A stretch of 64,000 nucleotides of DNA from an uncultured Prevotella sp. (GCA_900543975.1 UQTI01000005.1:1-64000), one strand, 5' to 3'. Counted from the stretch's first letter, positions 7,985 through 18,080 are shown. The notes: a model not told the origin generated them from the letters alone. Made by a program: numbers and translations.

Positions 7985-8986
7985 ATGGAAACGCAAAAAA
8001 GAAACATTGCCATCGTCTGTGGTGGCGACTCGTCAGAGCACGATGTGTCCATGCGCTCGGCACAGGGACTCTACTCTTTCTTCGACAAAGAACGCTACAA
8101 CATATATGTGGTGGACGTGAAAGGACAAGACTGGCACGTCGACCTGCAGAACGGCGACACTGCCAAAATTGACAAGAACGACTTCTCGTTCAAGATGGAC
8201 GGCAAGACCGTGACCTTCGATTATGCTTACATCACCATCCACGGCACACCGGGAGAGAACGGTCTGATGCAGGGCTATTTCGAGCTGCTGCACATCCCTT
8301 ACAGCACCAGCGGCGTGCTCGTTGAGGCTATGACCTTCGACAAGTATGTGCTCAACAACTATCTTCGCGGCTTCGGCGTGAACGTGGCAGAGAGTGTGCT
8401 CCTGCGTCGCGGCGAGGAAGAGAAATATAGCGACGATGAGATAGAGAAGCGCATCGGCATGCCTTGCTTCGTGAAACCGGCAGCCGACGGCAGCAGCTTC
8501 GGCGTGTCGAAAGTGAAGAACGCCGACCAGCTCGCTCCAGCCCTGCGCGTGGCGTTCATGGAGAGCGACGAGGTGATGGTGGAGAGCTTCATGAAAGGCA
8601 CAGAGATAAGCATCGGTTGCTACAAGACCAGAGACAAGGCGGTGGTGTTCCCCGCCACAGAGGTGGTGACCAGCAACGAGTTCTTCGACTACGATGCCAA
8701 GTATAACGGTCAGGTGCAGGAGATCACTCCCGCCCGTCTCTCACCCGAGACCACAAAGCGTGTGGAGGAGGAGACAAGCCGCATCTACGACATCTTGCAT
8801 TGCAACGGCATCATCCGTATCGACTACATCATTTCCAAGGATGCCGACGGCAACGACAAGATCAACATGCTTGAGATCAACACCACACCCGGCATGACAG
8901 CTACCAGCTTCATTCCCCAGCAGGTGCGTGCCGCAGGTCTTGACATCAAGGACGTGCTCACCGACATCGTGGAGAACCAGTTCTGA
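7985..8986 (+). CDS. ddl: D-alanine--D-alanine ligase
   Basis: This 333-residue ATP-grasp ligase joins two D-alanines for peptidoglycan precursor synthesis in the cytoplasm. The N-terminus (NIAIVCGGDSSEHDVSMRSA) is the Ddl signature, HGTPGENGLMQGYFELLHIP and YSTSGVLVEAMTFDKYVLNN match the substrate and ATP regions, and INMLEINTTPGMTATSFIPQ is the metal-binding end with the expected Glu and Asn. Length is normal. It lies 70 nt after the pseudouridine synthase and 22 nt before the acyltransferase gene. Confidence 0.97.
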   Translation: METQKRNIAIVCGGDSSEHDVSMRSAQGLYSFFDKERYNIYVVDVKGQDWHVDLQNGDTAKIDKNDFSFKMDGKTVTFDYAYITIHGTPGENGLMQGYFELLHIPYSTSGVLVEAMTFDKYVLNNYLRGFGVNVAESVLLRRGEEEKYSDDEIEKRIGMPCFVKPAADGSSFGVSKVKNADQLAPALRVAFMESDEVMVESFMKGTEISIGCYKTRDKAVVFPATEVVTSNEFFDYDAKYNGQVQEITPARLSPETTKRVEEETSRIYDILHCNGIIRIDYIISKDADGNDKINMLEINTTPGMTATSFIPQQVRAAGLDIKDVLTDIVENQF

Positions 8987-9008
8987 CTTTTATAAAAGAC
9001 ATTGAGCT

Positions 9009-10169
9009 ATGGATAAAGAATTATTGAAGCCCTTCGACGCCATCAGACCCTTCGAGCCCGAAGAGCTGCCCGAGGTGTTTGAGCGTCTGCTCGGCAATGC
9101 ACAGTTTGCACAGGTCGTGGCTTATGTGTTCAAGGACGTGCCTTTCGACATGCTGGCACAGAAGATGCGGGCATGCAAGACCAACCTTGAGTTTCAGGTC
9201 GCTTTCTGCTATCCTTTCATAAAGGGGTTGTTGCAGAAGGCCAGTCTCGGCTGCGACATGAATGTCGATGCCATAGACATGGAGAAGCGTTACACCTTTG
9301 TAAGCAACCACCGCGACATTGTGCTCGACTCGGCTTTGCTTGACGTGCTGCTCGTCGACGCCGGTTGCAAGACCACATGTGAGATCGCTATCGGCGACAA
9401 CCTGCTCTCGCTGCCGTGGGTCAAGGATCTTGTGCGCATAAACAAGTCGTTCATCGTGGAGCGTAGCGTGTCGCTGCGACAGATGCTGCTGTCAAGCAAG
9501 CGACTGTCTGATTATATGCACCTCGTCATAGCTCAGAAGCACGACAACGTGTGGATAGCGCAGCGCGAGGGACGTGCCAAGGACTCAAACGACCGCACGC
9601 AAGAGTCGATCATCAAGATGATGGTCATGGGCGGCGAGGGATCGCTCGTTGAGCGCTTGAAGGGTCTGCACATCGTGCCGCTGGCCATCAGTTACGAGTA
9701 TGACCCTTGCGACTTCCTCAAGGCGCAGGAGTTTCAGCTCAAGCGCGACATTGCCGACTGGAAGAAAGGTCCCATGGACGATGTCGTGAGCATGCAGACG
9801 GGCATCATGGGCTATAAGGGACATATCCACTATGATGCGGCACCCTGCATCGACGCATGGCTCGACACGCTCGATCCCGACATGCCGAAGGCCGACTTCT
9901 TCAAGGCTGTTGCCACACACATCGACGAGGAGGTGTTCCGTCGTTACCGTCTTTATCCGTCCAACTATGTGGCGCTTGACGAGCTTGAAGGCACCACGGC
10001 TCATGCCGACCGTTACACGGCTGAGCAGAAGGCACAGTTTGATGGCTACATTGCTCAGCAGATGGCCAAGATCCAGTTGCCCGACAAGGACGAGGCGTTC
10101 CTGCGTGAGCGCTTGCTCACAATGTATGCCAACCCGGCACGCAACCAGGAACAGCTTCTCAAGAACTAA
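9009..10169 (+). CDS. PlsC-like glycerophospholipid acyltransferase family protein
   Basis: The 386-residue product carries SNHRDIVLDSALLDVLL (about residues 98-114), the His/Asp acyltransferase signature of the LPLAT superfamily in the form typical of Bacteroidetes homologues, then a second block IAQREGRAKDSNDRTQESII resembling the substrate-binding EGTRS-type motif. A membrane-anchored role in phospholipid or acyl-lipid synthesis follows from the family; the exact acceptor cannot be read from the sequence. It lacks an obvious signal peptide. Spacing to ddl (22 nt) and to the next lipoprotein gene (21 nt) suggests one operon. Confidence 0.8.
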   Translation: MDKELLKPFDAIRPFEPEELPEVFERLLGNAQFAQVVAYVFKDVPFDMLAQKMRACKTNLEFQVAFCYPFIKGLLQKASLGCDMNVDAIDMEKRYTFVSNHRDIVLDSALLDVLLVDAGCKTTCEIAIGDNLLSLPWVKDLVRINKSFIVERSVSLRQMLLSSKRLSDYMHLVIAQKHDNVWIAQREGRAKDSNDRTQESIIKMMVMGGEGSLVERLKGLHIVPLAISYEYDPCDFLKAQEFQLKRDIADWKKGPMDDVVSMQTGIMGYKGHIHYDAAPCIDAWLDTLDPDMPKADFFKAVATHIDEEVFRRYRLYPSNYVALDELEGTTAHADRYTAEQKAQFDGYIAQQMAKIQLPDKDEAFLRERLLTMYANPARNQEQLLKN

Positions 10170-10190
10170 GATAAACAGAAAAAAGATTAT

Positions 10191-11054
10191 ATGTCAAACA
10201 AAGCTTTCTCATGCGCCGCTGCAAAGGTTGTGGCCTCTGCTGCCGTGGTGGCTGTCGCCTTGTTCGCGTCGTGCACCACGGAGCAATATGACTCGGGTGA
10301 CGGTAAGTTGTCTTACCTGCGCTCCGATTTTGTTGAGGCGTGCACCGACGCGCAGTCGCGCATGAGCAGCTTTACCACCGACGAGCAGCTGTCGTTGCAG
10401 GTGGAGGGTACGCCGAAGGTGTCGTGGATGACAACGCCCGATTCTACCTATCGCGCATTGGTCTATTATGCAGCCCCAAGCTCATCATCAGCCCCAAGCC
10501 CATCATCAGCTTTAGGCTCATCATCAGCTTTAGGCTCATCATCAGCCTCAGGCTCATCTTCTGCCTCAGGTCCATCATCAGCCTCAGGCCCTTCAAGCTC
10601 CTCTTCTTCCTCTGCATCTTTTACAGAGCGGTCAGCACAAAACCTCGCATCAGCGCCTGTCAAGGTGTTTATCGTGAACAACGTGCTGTGTCCCAAGATA
10701 AAGAGGCTGCAAACCTCAGCTCCTCCTAAGACCGACCCGGTAAGCTTTGTTGCCCTTTGGCTGTCGGCAAACCGTAAATATGTGAACATCACGTTTGACG
10801 TGAAGACAGGAAGCAGCGGCAGCGATGCCGACGGACAGAGCATAGGAGCTGTGCTTACCGACATGACGCGCAACGCCGACGGCACGCTGACAGCACACAT
10901 AACGTTCTGTCACGACCAGGGCAACGTGCCTCAATATTACTCTTCGCGTCAGTATGCCTCGCTTGCCGTGGCACAGATGCAAGATGCCGATTCGGCATCG
11001 ATAGTGATAAATTCGTACAAAGGCAAGGTCGTGAAGACCATTAGCTTAAAATAA
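10191..11054 (+). CDS. NigD-like lipoprotein with Ser-rich repeat linker
   Basis: A 287-residue predicted lipoprotein: positively charged start, hydrophobic stretch VVASAAVVAVALFAS and lipid-acceptor Cys (C29, FASCTTEQ). An N-terminal beta domain (about 40-95) and a C-terminal domain (about 165-287, ending ASIVINSYKGKVVKTISLK) resemble NigD-like proteins of Bacteroidetes, whose function is not established. Between them (about 97-142) is a linker of Ser/Ala/Gly/Pro encoded by 18-bp tandem repeats (10480-10600), variants of TCATCATCAGC plus TTTAGGC or CCTCAGGC. Such a repeat can change in length by slippage. The family assignment rests on overall pattern only. Confidence 0.6.
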   Translation: MSNKAFSCAAAKVVASAAVVAVALFASCTTEQYDSGDGKLSYLRSDFVEACTDAQSRMSSFTTDEQLSLQVEGTPKVSWMTTPDSTYRALVYYAAPSSSSAPSPSSALGSSSALGSSSASGSSSASGPSSASGPSSSSSSSASFTERSAQNLASAPVKVFIVNNVLCPKIKRLQTSAPPKTDPVSFVALWLSANRKYVNITFDVKTGSSGSDADGQSIGAVLTDMTRNADGTLTAHITFCHDQGNVPQYYSSRQYASLAVAQMQDADSASIVINSYKGKVVKTISLK

Positions 11055-11139
11055 TAAAAAAGACGAAGGCCATGCAATGATATCTGTTGCGTGTGCCTTT
11101 TTTTTGTAAAATTCCTAAAAAACCAATTTCATTTGTAAC

Positions 11140-13335
11140 ATGTATAAACACTTATTTTCTCTCTTATGTGTTGTCGCCGTAGGGGCCACAGCCTCTTTCG
11201 CTCAACGTGCCGACAACTATGTGCCGACAAACGACCGTAACGTAAAACTTACAGAAACGAATCTGCCAATCGCTTTTATTAATGTCAAGGGCAAGACCAT
11301 TCAACGAAATGAACGCATAACGGCACGAATGAAGATTATCGACAACAAGGATGGCAAAAACTATGGCGACACCATTGCCCATCCAAACCAGAAAGCCGAC
11401 TATGACGGTTACATCAGCCTCAAGTATCGCGGCAATTCTTCGTTCAACAGTTCTGACAAGAAACCCTACGGCTTCAAGACCCTCTCGCAGACGCTTGAAG
11501 AGGGTGGCAAGAAGCAGAAGGTGAAACTCTTGGGCATGGGCAAGGACAACGACTGGGCGTTTCTCGCTCCGTTTTCGGACAAGTCGATGATCCGTGACGT
11601 GCTCACCTTTGAGCTTGGACGTCCTTATTTTGGCTATACGCCCCATTCGCGCTTCGTGGAGATTGTTCTCGACGGCACCTATTATGGCGTGTATATCCTG
11701 ACAGAGCGCCCGGGCAAAGGCAAGAGTCGTCTGAACCTCAACGACCCAGGCTCCGATAACGGCGACCTCACAGGCGATTATCATGTGGAGATCGACCGCG
11801 ACGACGAGACGATCTATTACACCTCGCCTTACCGTCCGTTAGGATGGGACGGACAGCCCAACTACAGCAAGAAGATCACATACCAGTATGATGATCCCGA
11901 CGGCGACGACCTGTTGGAGATGCCTTCTGCCAACCGCGAAGCAATAGACAAGGCGATCAACGACATGGAGAAATCGTTCACGCTCGACAATTATACAGAC
12001 CCCGCCGTGGGCTATCGCAAGTATATAAACACCACGTCGTTCATTGACTATCTTCTCAGCACTGAGTTCTCGTTCAACATCGACGGCTATCGTCTGAGCA
12101 CCCACCTTTACAAATATAGCGACACGCGTGCCGCTAACGAGGGGCTTGACAACCGTTGGCAAGCAACACTCTGGGACTTTAACATCGCTTACGGCAACGC
12201 CAACTACAATTATGGCGAGCGCACGGATCTCTGGCAGTACGACTTCAACAGCCGAAGTGGCGATGACCAGCAGGTGCCGTTCTGGTGGAAGAAACTGCTC
12301 GATGACCCTTCCTTCGTGAAGGAGATGCAGGCGCGTTGGAAGGAATATCGTCTGGGCGCTTACTCTGATGCCAACATTGAGGCAACGATAAACCGTCTCA
12401 CGGGCGAGCTGACAAGCGGCGGTGCCATAGACCGCAACGAGCAGGCATGGAAGATGTTTGGGCGTGCGGTGTGGCCAAACTATTATGTGGGCAATAGCTA
12501 TGCCGACGAGATCAACTATCTCAAGCAGTGGATAAGCAAGCGCCTGACGTTCCTCGACTCAAAGCTCCTCGTGCGCGAGGCCGATGCTTCGACAGAACCT
12601 CTCACGCTCTCTGCCGATGCCTGCAACGCCGATGTCGTGGTTGAGGCTACACCTTCAACAAGCCACATCACCTCGCCCATCGACTCATGGCGCACGTTCT
12701 ACAGCCAAGATGTGCGCTCAACAGGTGGCCTGCCTGCCGACGGCAAGCTTGTGTCGGCCAGCAAGGTGGCTTATCAGCTTGGCCATTATGCCAAAAACAA
12801 CGTTGTGGCGATGACCTCAAACGATCAACATCGCATCAACTTTGCGCAACCCGTAGCCGCCAATACCGTTTATCTGTTGGCCACAAGTACGGCTGGTGTC
12901 AGCACGCTCGGCGTGGTTCTCAACTATGAGGACGGCACCTCGTCAGAAGAAAGCATCGTTTCTGTGCGCGACTGGTCTGTGCCTGACCTGCAAGGCGATG
13001 AGGCTTACACTGGCCTCGGTTTCATCTCTATAGAGAATGAAGAGCTGAGCGACCGCTTCCGTTATTGCCTGTTTGAGAACGCCATCGCTGCCAACCCCAT
13101 AAAGAAACTTACTGGCTTGACCCTCACACGCAAGTCGGGTGGCAACGCTTACGTCTTTGCCGTGTCGCGTGGTGTGCCTCAAGGCACAACAGGCGTGGCC
13201 AATGTCTCTGACAACCAGCCACGAACCGTCACGGCCTATTTCACCGCAGACGGCATAAAGACCGCCACCCCCGTGAAAGGTCTCAACATCGTGCGCTATT
13301 CTGACGGATCTTCAAAGAAGATTGTCGTGAAATGA
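11140..13335 (+). CDS. Secreted CotH-kinase family protein
   Basis: The 731-residue product has a signal peptide (MYKHLFSLLCVVAVGATASFA) and a CotH-type domain (about 40-480): YRGNSSFNSSDKKPYGFKT, NDWAFLAPFSDKSMIRDVL, ILTERPGKGKSRLNL and WQATLWDFNIAYGN match its successive conserved blocks. CotH proteins are atypical protein kinases first known from Bacillus spore coats; the Bacteroidetes forms are exported and their targets are unknown. The C-terminal part is beta-rich, ending in a tail (PVKGLNIVRYSDGSSKKIVV) like those of type IX-secreted Prevotella proteins. The gene stands alone, followed by an array of 17-bp repeats and a convergent terminator. Confidence 0.85.
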   Translation: MYKHLFSLLCVVAVGATASFAQRADNYVPTNDRNVKLTETNLPIAFINVKGKTIQRNERITARMKIIDNKDGKNYGDTIAHPNQKADYDGYISLKYRGNSSFNSSDKKPYGFKTLSQTLEEGGKKQKVKLLGMGKDNDWAFLAPFSDKSMIRDVLTFELGRPYFGYTPHSRFVEIVLDGTYYGVYILTERPGKGKSRLNLNDPGSDNGDLTGDYHVEIDRDDETIYYTSPYRPLGWDGQPNYSKKITYQYDDPDGDDLLEMPSANREAIDKAINDMEKSFTLDNYTDPAVGYRKYINTTSFIDYLLSTEFSFNIDGYRLSTHLYKYSDTRAANEGLDNRWQATLWDFNIAYGNANYNYGERTDLWQYDFNSRSGDDQQVPFWWKKLLDDPSFVKEMQARWKEYRLGAYSDANIEATINRLTGELTSGGAIDRNEQAWKMFGRAVWPNYYVGNSYADEINYLKQWISKRLTFLDSKLLVREADASTEPLTLSADACNADVVVEATPSTSHITSPIDSWRTFYSQDVRSTGGLPADGKLVSASKVAYQLGHYAKNNVVAMTSNDQHRINFAQPVAANTVYLLATSTAGVSTLGVVLNYEDGTSSEESIVSVRDWSVPDLQGDEAYTGLGFISIENEELSDRFRYCLFENAIAANPIKKLTGLTLTRKSGGNAYVFAVSRGVPQGTTGVANVSDNQPRTVTAYFTADGIKTATPVKGLNIVRYSDGSSKKIVVK

Positions 13336-13341
13336 TGCAGC

Positions 13342-13426
13342 TAAAACGATGTTGCAGCTAAAACAATGCAGCTTCTAAAACGATGTTGCAGTTAAAACGA
13401 TGCAGCTTCTAAAACAATGATGCTGC
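13342..13426. repeat. Tandem 17-bp repeat array, two alternating forms
   Basis: Five units of exactly 17 bp follow the CotH stop codon. Form A is TAAAACGATGTTGCAG(C/T), form B is TAAAAC(A/G)ATGCAGCTTC; the order is A-B-A-B, then a diverged unit TAAAACAATGATGCTGC. The alternation implies a 34-bp duplication of an earlier 17-bp duplication. No open frame or known motif explains it. Confidence 0.9.
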
Positions 13427-13449
13427 GCACAGCCGGTAATTGGCTTATA

Positions 13450-13516
13450 AAGAAAGCGTTGCAAAGTTATCAACAGCTATTGGCCTTCTGCTGATAACCT
13501 TGCAACGCTTTCTTTC
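13450..13516. terminator. Bidirectional terminator between CotH and STAND genes
   Basis: Long inverted repeat: arms 13450-13477 and 13490-13516 (AAGAAAGCGTTGCAA...TTGCAACGCTTTCTT core, with GTTATCA/TGATAAC inside). It is followed on the plus strand by a T/C-rich tail and lies between two converging genes. Confidence 0.8.
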
Positions 13517-13571
13517 TTTCTTTTTCTTTTTTCTTCTTCTTTTTTTTATAACGTTTAAATGTCTAAACACC

Positions 13572-16500
13572 TCATCCCTTCATCAGTCTGTTCTCCACAA
13601 GCTGTTTCTCGGCATTTTGTTTCACCTGAAGCAGGGCGTTGGCCATCTGCGTCCAGTCGCTTTGAACGGCTGTGTCGATGAATGAATCGTAGACGGCGAA
13701 CATAAGCTGTATGAGAGATGTATCGCGAGTGTTGAGGATGTGTTTAAGCGTTAACTTCTCAAACTGTGCCAAGGTCTCGTCGGCGGCGTTGATGTCGCGT
13801 TTCAACAGATACACTTTCATCTTCGTGCTGAGCAATCCGATATAGTTTTTTGCCACCTTTGGCGAGTCGGGCACGATGTCAAGAGCCTTCTTTAGCAGGC
13901 CCTCGGCTTCGTTGACGATCGCTATAATGTTGTCGGCATCGCTGCCCTTTGCCATAAGATAATCGGCAATGCGACATTTTATGATGGCGAGGTCGCGCAT
14001 GCATTTCTCATCCTCAGGATTCTTGTTGAGGTTGTCCTCGTACACCTTCTGTGCTTTGTTGAGCCACACCCATGCCTCGTCAAACTGTTTGAGCATCATC
14101 AAGGCATGACCCTTGCTCTCGCATATCGCAGCTACAAGGCCCAGATCAGTGTCGGGGTCGTCCATGCGGTCGGTCACCAATGCAAGGGTTTCTTCTGCCT
14201 TCATGCAGAGCAGGTCGTAGAGATGCTCCGCGTTGAGGATGTTGATAATGTTATATGAGCTCAGGAGCATGTCGTTAAGAATGGTGCTGTGCTTCTCTTG
14301 CTTGAACAGCTCCACGAACATCTCGTTAGCCTTCTCGAAGCACAGAACAGCTTCTTTGAAGTTGCCCACCACGGTGTAGAAGCGTCGTCCCGTCTCGTCC
14401 ACGGCGGCAGCATAACGTCGGGCTGTCTCAAAGTCGTCTGGGTTCAGTCGCCAAGCCTCGCATGTGGCATACTCATGCTGCTTGTTGTAGAACATCATGT
14501 TTTTTATGTCGTGCTTCTGCTCGCAGATGTAAGCCATGCAATTGTAGATGAGCGAGAAGCCTTCAACCACGAGCGTGCCCGACAGGTTGAGGCTCTTCAT
14601 CAAACTCATGTTGCTGAACGCGCGTTGTGTTCCCTTCTCCTGCTCATCGTTTGAGCCGACGTTCTTAATGTCTCTAAACGCAAACTCGGTCATGCTGCTC
14701 ATCATGTAGAACGCCACCTGCAGACGCAGCGTCTGCTCCACCGTCGGGTGCTCATAGTGGTCCATGTAGATGCCATATTCAGAGTTGAACACATGCGCGG
14801 CAAAGTTTGACAGCATAGAAGCGGGCAATCCTTCTATTTTTATCATCACCGAGATAAACATCCACAAGAAGTTGGCAATAGCTTTCTTCTCGTCCTGGTC
14901 TTTAGTCTTGAAGAACGCGTCGATCACCTTGTTGGCATAAGCCACCATGTCGTTGAGCTTCGCTTTCACCTCTGCCGTCTCCCGTGTGCTTCCGTCGTTT
15001 GGTTGCAGCTCCATGCAGAACATCAGCAGGTTGGCTCTCACGCCGATGGCGTCTGTGCGATTGTCATCGAACAGCGACGGACAGCGGCTGAGGGTAGCGG
15101 CACATTGTGCCTGGTCGGCGTTGAGGAACAGCAGCTTCTCTGCCATGTCTACCACAAGCGCCTCGTTGTTATAGTCGTCCTCCTCCAGTTGCTCCGTGAA
15201 AGGCTGGCAGGCATCCATAAACAGCAGGTTGTCGGGTGCCGCCTCTTGTATTGTTGCTGCCAGACGTTTGGCTTCAGCCGTCAGCGTGTCGGCAACAAAT
15301 CTGTCAGCATACTTCATCATGCCCGCCATCTTCATCATGGGCGCTGTCTTGAAATAGGCACGATACATCCACGGCTGTTCGTTCAGCTCATTGGCAACGA
15401 GCAGATTGGTGGGTAGGTTCTCGTCCTCCTGATGCGTCATGGCACGATAGAACTGTGCCATCTCGCGCTCTGGTTCCAGGAACTCAAGGCGCTGGCAGTC
15501 GGTCGCCAGGCGTTGCAGGAAGTTCAGGCCGTGATCAGCCCACGCCACGATGATGTCAGCGCTTGTGGCGTTTTCCTCTTCATGTCCGTCGACCACGTTG
15601 TCTCTCCACACGCATGTCGCCACATATATGGCCCATGCGAACACCTCCATGTATCTGTCGTCTTCAATGTGTGGCATGTAGGCGTTAATAAGATGGTTGG
15701 CCCATTGCTCAGCGTTCTTCTTGTCTCCGGTCTTGTACAGACACACGGCAAAGAACGCCGTTAGGCAGCCTTCAACGAGATGCCGTTCGTCAGCCTGTGC
15801 TTGCAGGTCTTCGCCCTTTTGTGCTTGAAGGTCTTCGCCTTTTTGTGCTTGCAGGTCATTGCTGTCTTGCGGCTGTTCGCCGCCGTTCTTCCATGTCTCC
15901 TCGTTCTCTCTGTATATCTTTATTACAGCTGAGCCAATGCTTGCAGCCGCTGATGTGTTGCCGCTGTTGGCCAATTGCTTCATTACGTCAAGCAAGAGCC
16001 ATGCCGTCTGGATGGGTCGTCGGGCGGTTGCTTTCGTTACCCATTGCTCCAAAAACTTTGGTCTTCTCACAGCCACGTCGGCGAGGGCATAGACCACGGA
16101 ACGTCTGAACATGTGTCCACGGCTCATCACCACAAGGTCGAGCAGCTCGGTGCTTTGCGTCTTGAGGGCAATGTAAGGCAGTTCGCGGTTTGCCACGAGG
16201 TCCAGCGAGTTGTTGGCGACAATGTGGTGCATATAGTCGGCGAGCGCCACAAGGTAAGGGCCTAAGTTGTCGCCAGCCTGTATGCACAGTTCGCTGCGGA
16301 AGTTGGGATAGGTGAAATCTATTATTCCGTTCTCATCGTGAACGTTGAGCAGCGGTCCGAGGTATCGTCTCGTCTCAGCCCATTTCAGCGCGTCCCACTT
16401 CTGTCCGAGCAGGTTGTGCAGGTCGCTCTCACGCAGACCAAACTCGCTCACGGCGAGCAGTCGCAACACGTCTATGCAGAAATCAAGGTCAACGAACAGG

Positions 16501-18080
16501 TCGGCTCCTGCCACGATCGACATGAAGAGCGTCTCGGGATATCCGTTTGCTTGTTCAATGATCTCGATCAGCGAGTTTTGTATCTTCATCTCATCGTCAG
16601 CCTCGGTGCGTTGGCGTTGTGCGTCAAAGTAGGAGGCGTTAAGCAGCGTGAGATGTCGGGCCATCATTACCGACCACAGCGGAATGGCACTTGGCTTGAT
16701 CTTTCCTTCGGTCTTCTCGAGCAAAGCCTTCATGACGGCAGGTTGCAGATGCTTGCCCACCTTGGTCAGACGTTTGTCAACGAGCTGCTGCACCTCTTCT
16801 TCGTTGAGAGCTGTGATCTGTATCTTGTCGCAGATGTCAATGCCTTCCGTCTGGCTGATCTCCGATGTGCATATCACCACCGCATCGTCAGGCACCCAAC
16901 TGTTGTCGAGCAGCGTGTTGCAGTTGTCGAGCAGACACACCTCGTCCACCATCAGCACCTTCTTCTTGCTGTTCGTCTCAAACGCCTTTGCGAGCAGATG
17001 GGCGAGCAGTCCGAAATCTTCGTCTGTCTCAATGCCGCACCGGTGGTCCGATTCGGTGCGTTGGTCTGCCAACCAACACTTCAGCGGCATCTCTGGCCGG
17101 CAGTTGGTGTTGCGGCGGTCGGCAAAGTAGATGTAAGGCTCGTAACCTTCTTTCTGGTCAAGCTCTTCATATAGCTTGCAAAGCAAGGCGGTCTTTCCGA
17201 AGCCATACATACCCGTCATCAGCAGCACCTTGCCTTTGTTGTTTTCGTCGTCTATATAGTTGGTCAGCCATTGCAGCCAGCCCTCGCGTCCGCAGAACAG
17301 CTGGTTGCTCTGTGCCATCTGCTCTTGAGCTTTGTCGTAGATTGCCTCGTAAGCGTTGTCGGGGTTTGCCGTGGCGTCCTCACACTCGTAGAGCATTATT
17401 TCCTGTACGAGCGCCGTGGTCAGAAACTCCACCAGCGTGTCGAGCTGTGTGAGGTGCTGTCCGTTCCATCGGCAGCCATACTGGCAGATGTTGCGGTCGA
17501 GCGAGTGGGCGTGCATGGTGCTTGTGATTTTTTCCTTCAGGAGCTTCAGACGTCGTGTCGCCTCGTCACCCTGTTCGCAGTAGAGGGCGCGGTGTGCGTT
17601 GTCCATGTCCTTATAAGCCTCTGGCGAGCGGAAGCAGAAGAAGCTGCGGTGCAGGTTGTCGGTGTCCATGAGCGAACCGAAGAGTATCTCCAGCTCCGTC
17701 ACGCTTCGTGCCTGTGCCGTGTCGCTGTTTATAAACTGCATCTCGTCGTTGGTCATGCCGCCCACAATGGCGTCCCAACTCTCTTGAGACGGCACCCATC
17801 CGTATCTGTCGCCGAGCAGACCGATGAAGAACGGTCGTGAGCTCTGTATGCCGTCAATACACTCGCGCAGCACATGGTTCTCACGTTCTGCTTCGTCCAC
17901 GTCGCTTGTGCTCACGCCCCAACGCAGGTCAATGAAGTCGACATGAATGTTATGTGGTGCCAACTGTTGCGCTACCGCTGGATAGACGCGGTTCATTATT
18001 GCATCGCGTTCGGCATCCATGTCTCTGAACGTGCTGCTGAGAAAAATCTTGATGTTCTTGCCAGTGTGTCGTGTAGTCAT
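13572..18080 (-). CDS. STAND ATPase: DUF4062 - NACHT/AAA - TPR-like protein
   Basis: A 1502-residue protein organised like nephrocystin-3-type STAND NTPases. Residues 9-120 form a DUF4062-type domain (KIFLSSTFRDMDAERDAIMN, then VDFIDLRWGVS and FFIGLLGDRYGWVP). The NTPase has Walker A GMYGFGKT (290-297) and Walker B VLMVDE (375-380). Beyond about residue 450 it is all-helical with TPR-like pairs (FKEAVLCFEKANEMFVELFK). A tract of 8-residue repeats DLQAQKGE (DNA about 15797-15862) interrupts the helical part. In bacteria this architecture is associated with predicted conflict or signalling ATPases; no activity can be read directly. Its direct neighbours are a restriction-modification system, with divergent promoters, which supports a defence role by inference. 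Confidence 0.85.
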   Translation of the reverse strand: MTTRHTGKNIKIFLSSTFRDMDAERDAIMNRVYPAVAQQLAPHNIHVDFIDLRWGVSTSDVDEAERENHVLRECIDGIQSSRPFFIGLLGDRYGWVPSQESWDAIVGGMTNDEMQFINSDTAQARSVTELEILFGSLMDTDNLHRSFFCFRSPEAYKDMDNAHRALYCEQGDEATRRLKLLKEKITSTMHAHSLDRNICQYGCRWNGQHLTQLDTLVEFLTTALVQEIMLYECEDATANPDNAYEAIYDKAQEQMAQSNQLFCGREGWLQWLTNYIDDENNKGKVLLMTGMYGFGKTALLCKLYEELDQKEGYEPYIYFADRRNTNCRPEMPLKCWLADQRTESDHRCGIETDEDFGLLAHLLAKAFETNSKKKVLMVDEVCLLDNCNTLLDNSWVPDDAVVICTSEISQTEGIDICDKIQITALNEEEVQQLVDKRLTKVGKHLQPAVMKALLEKTEGKIKPSAIPLWSVMMARHLTLLNASYFDAQRQRTEADDEMKIQNSLIEIIEQANGYPETLFMSIVAGADLFVDLDFCIDVLRLLAVSEFGLRESDLHNLLGQKWDALKWAETRRYLGPLLNVHDENGIIDFTYPNFRSELCIQAGDNLGPYLVALADYMHHIVANNSLDLVANRELPYIALKTQSTELLDLVVMSRGHMFRRSVVYALADVAVRRPKFLEQWVTKATARRPIQTAWLLLDVMKQLANSGNTSAAASIGSAVIKIYRENEETWKNGGEQPQDSNDLQAQKGEDLQAQKGEDLQAQADERHLVEGCLTAFFAVCLYKTGDKKNAEQWANHLINAYMPHIEDDRYMEVFAWAIYVATCVWRDNVVDGHEEENATSADIIVAWADHGLNFLQRLATDCQRLEFLEPEREMAQFYRAMTHQEDENLPTNLLVANELNEQPWMYRAYFKTAPMMKMAGMMKYADRFVADTLTAEAKRLAATIQEAAPDNLLFMDACQPFTEQLEEDDYNNEALVVDMAEKLLFLNADQAQCAATLSRCPSLFDDNRTDAIGVRANLLMFCMELQPNDGSTRETAEVKAKLNDMVAYANKVIDAFFKTKDQDEKKAIANFLWMFISVMIKIEGLPASMLSNFAAHVFNSEYGIYMDHYEHPTVEQTLRLQVAFYMMSSMTEFAFRDIKNVGSNDEQEKGTQRAFSNMSLMKSLNLSGTLVVEGFSLIYNCMAYICEQKHDIKNMMFYNKQHEYATCEAWRLNPDDFETARRYAAAVDETGRRFYTVVGNFKEAVLCFEKANEMFVELFKQEKHSTILNDMLLSSYNIINILNAEHLYDLLCMKAEETLALVTDRMDDPDTDLGLVAAICESKGHALMMLKQFDEAWVWLNKAQKVYEDNLNKNPEDEKCMRDLAIIKCRIADYLMAKGSDADNIIAIVNEAEGLLKKALDIVPDSPKVAKNYIGLLSTKMKVYLLKRDINAADETLAQFEKLTLKHILNTRDTSLIQLMFAVYDSFIDTAVQSDWTQMANALLQVKQNAEKQLVENRLMKG

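Noticed and set aside
13572..18080. Eukaryotic contamination, because of nephrocystin-3 similarity
   Set aside because: The gene is uninterrupted, has a Bacteroidetes promoter and lies between bacterial genes; this domain set is also known in bacteria.
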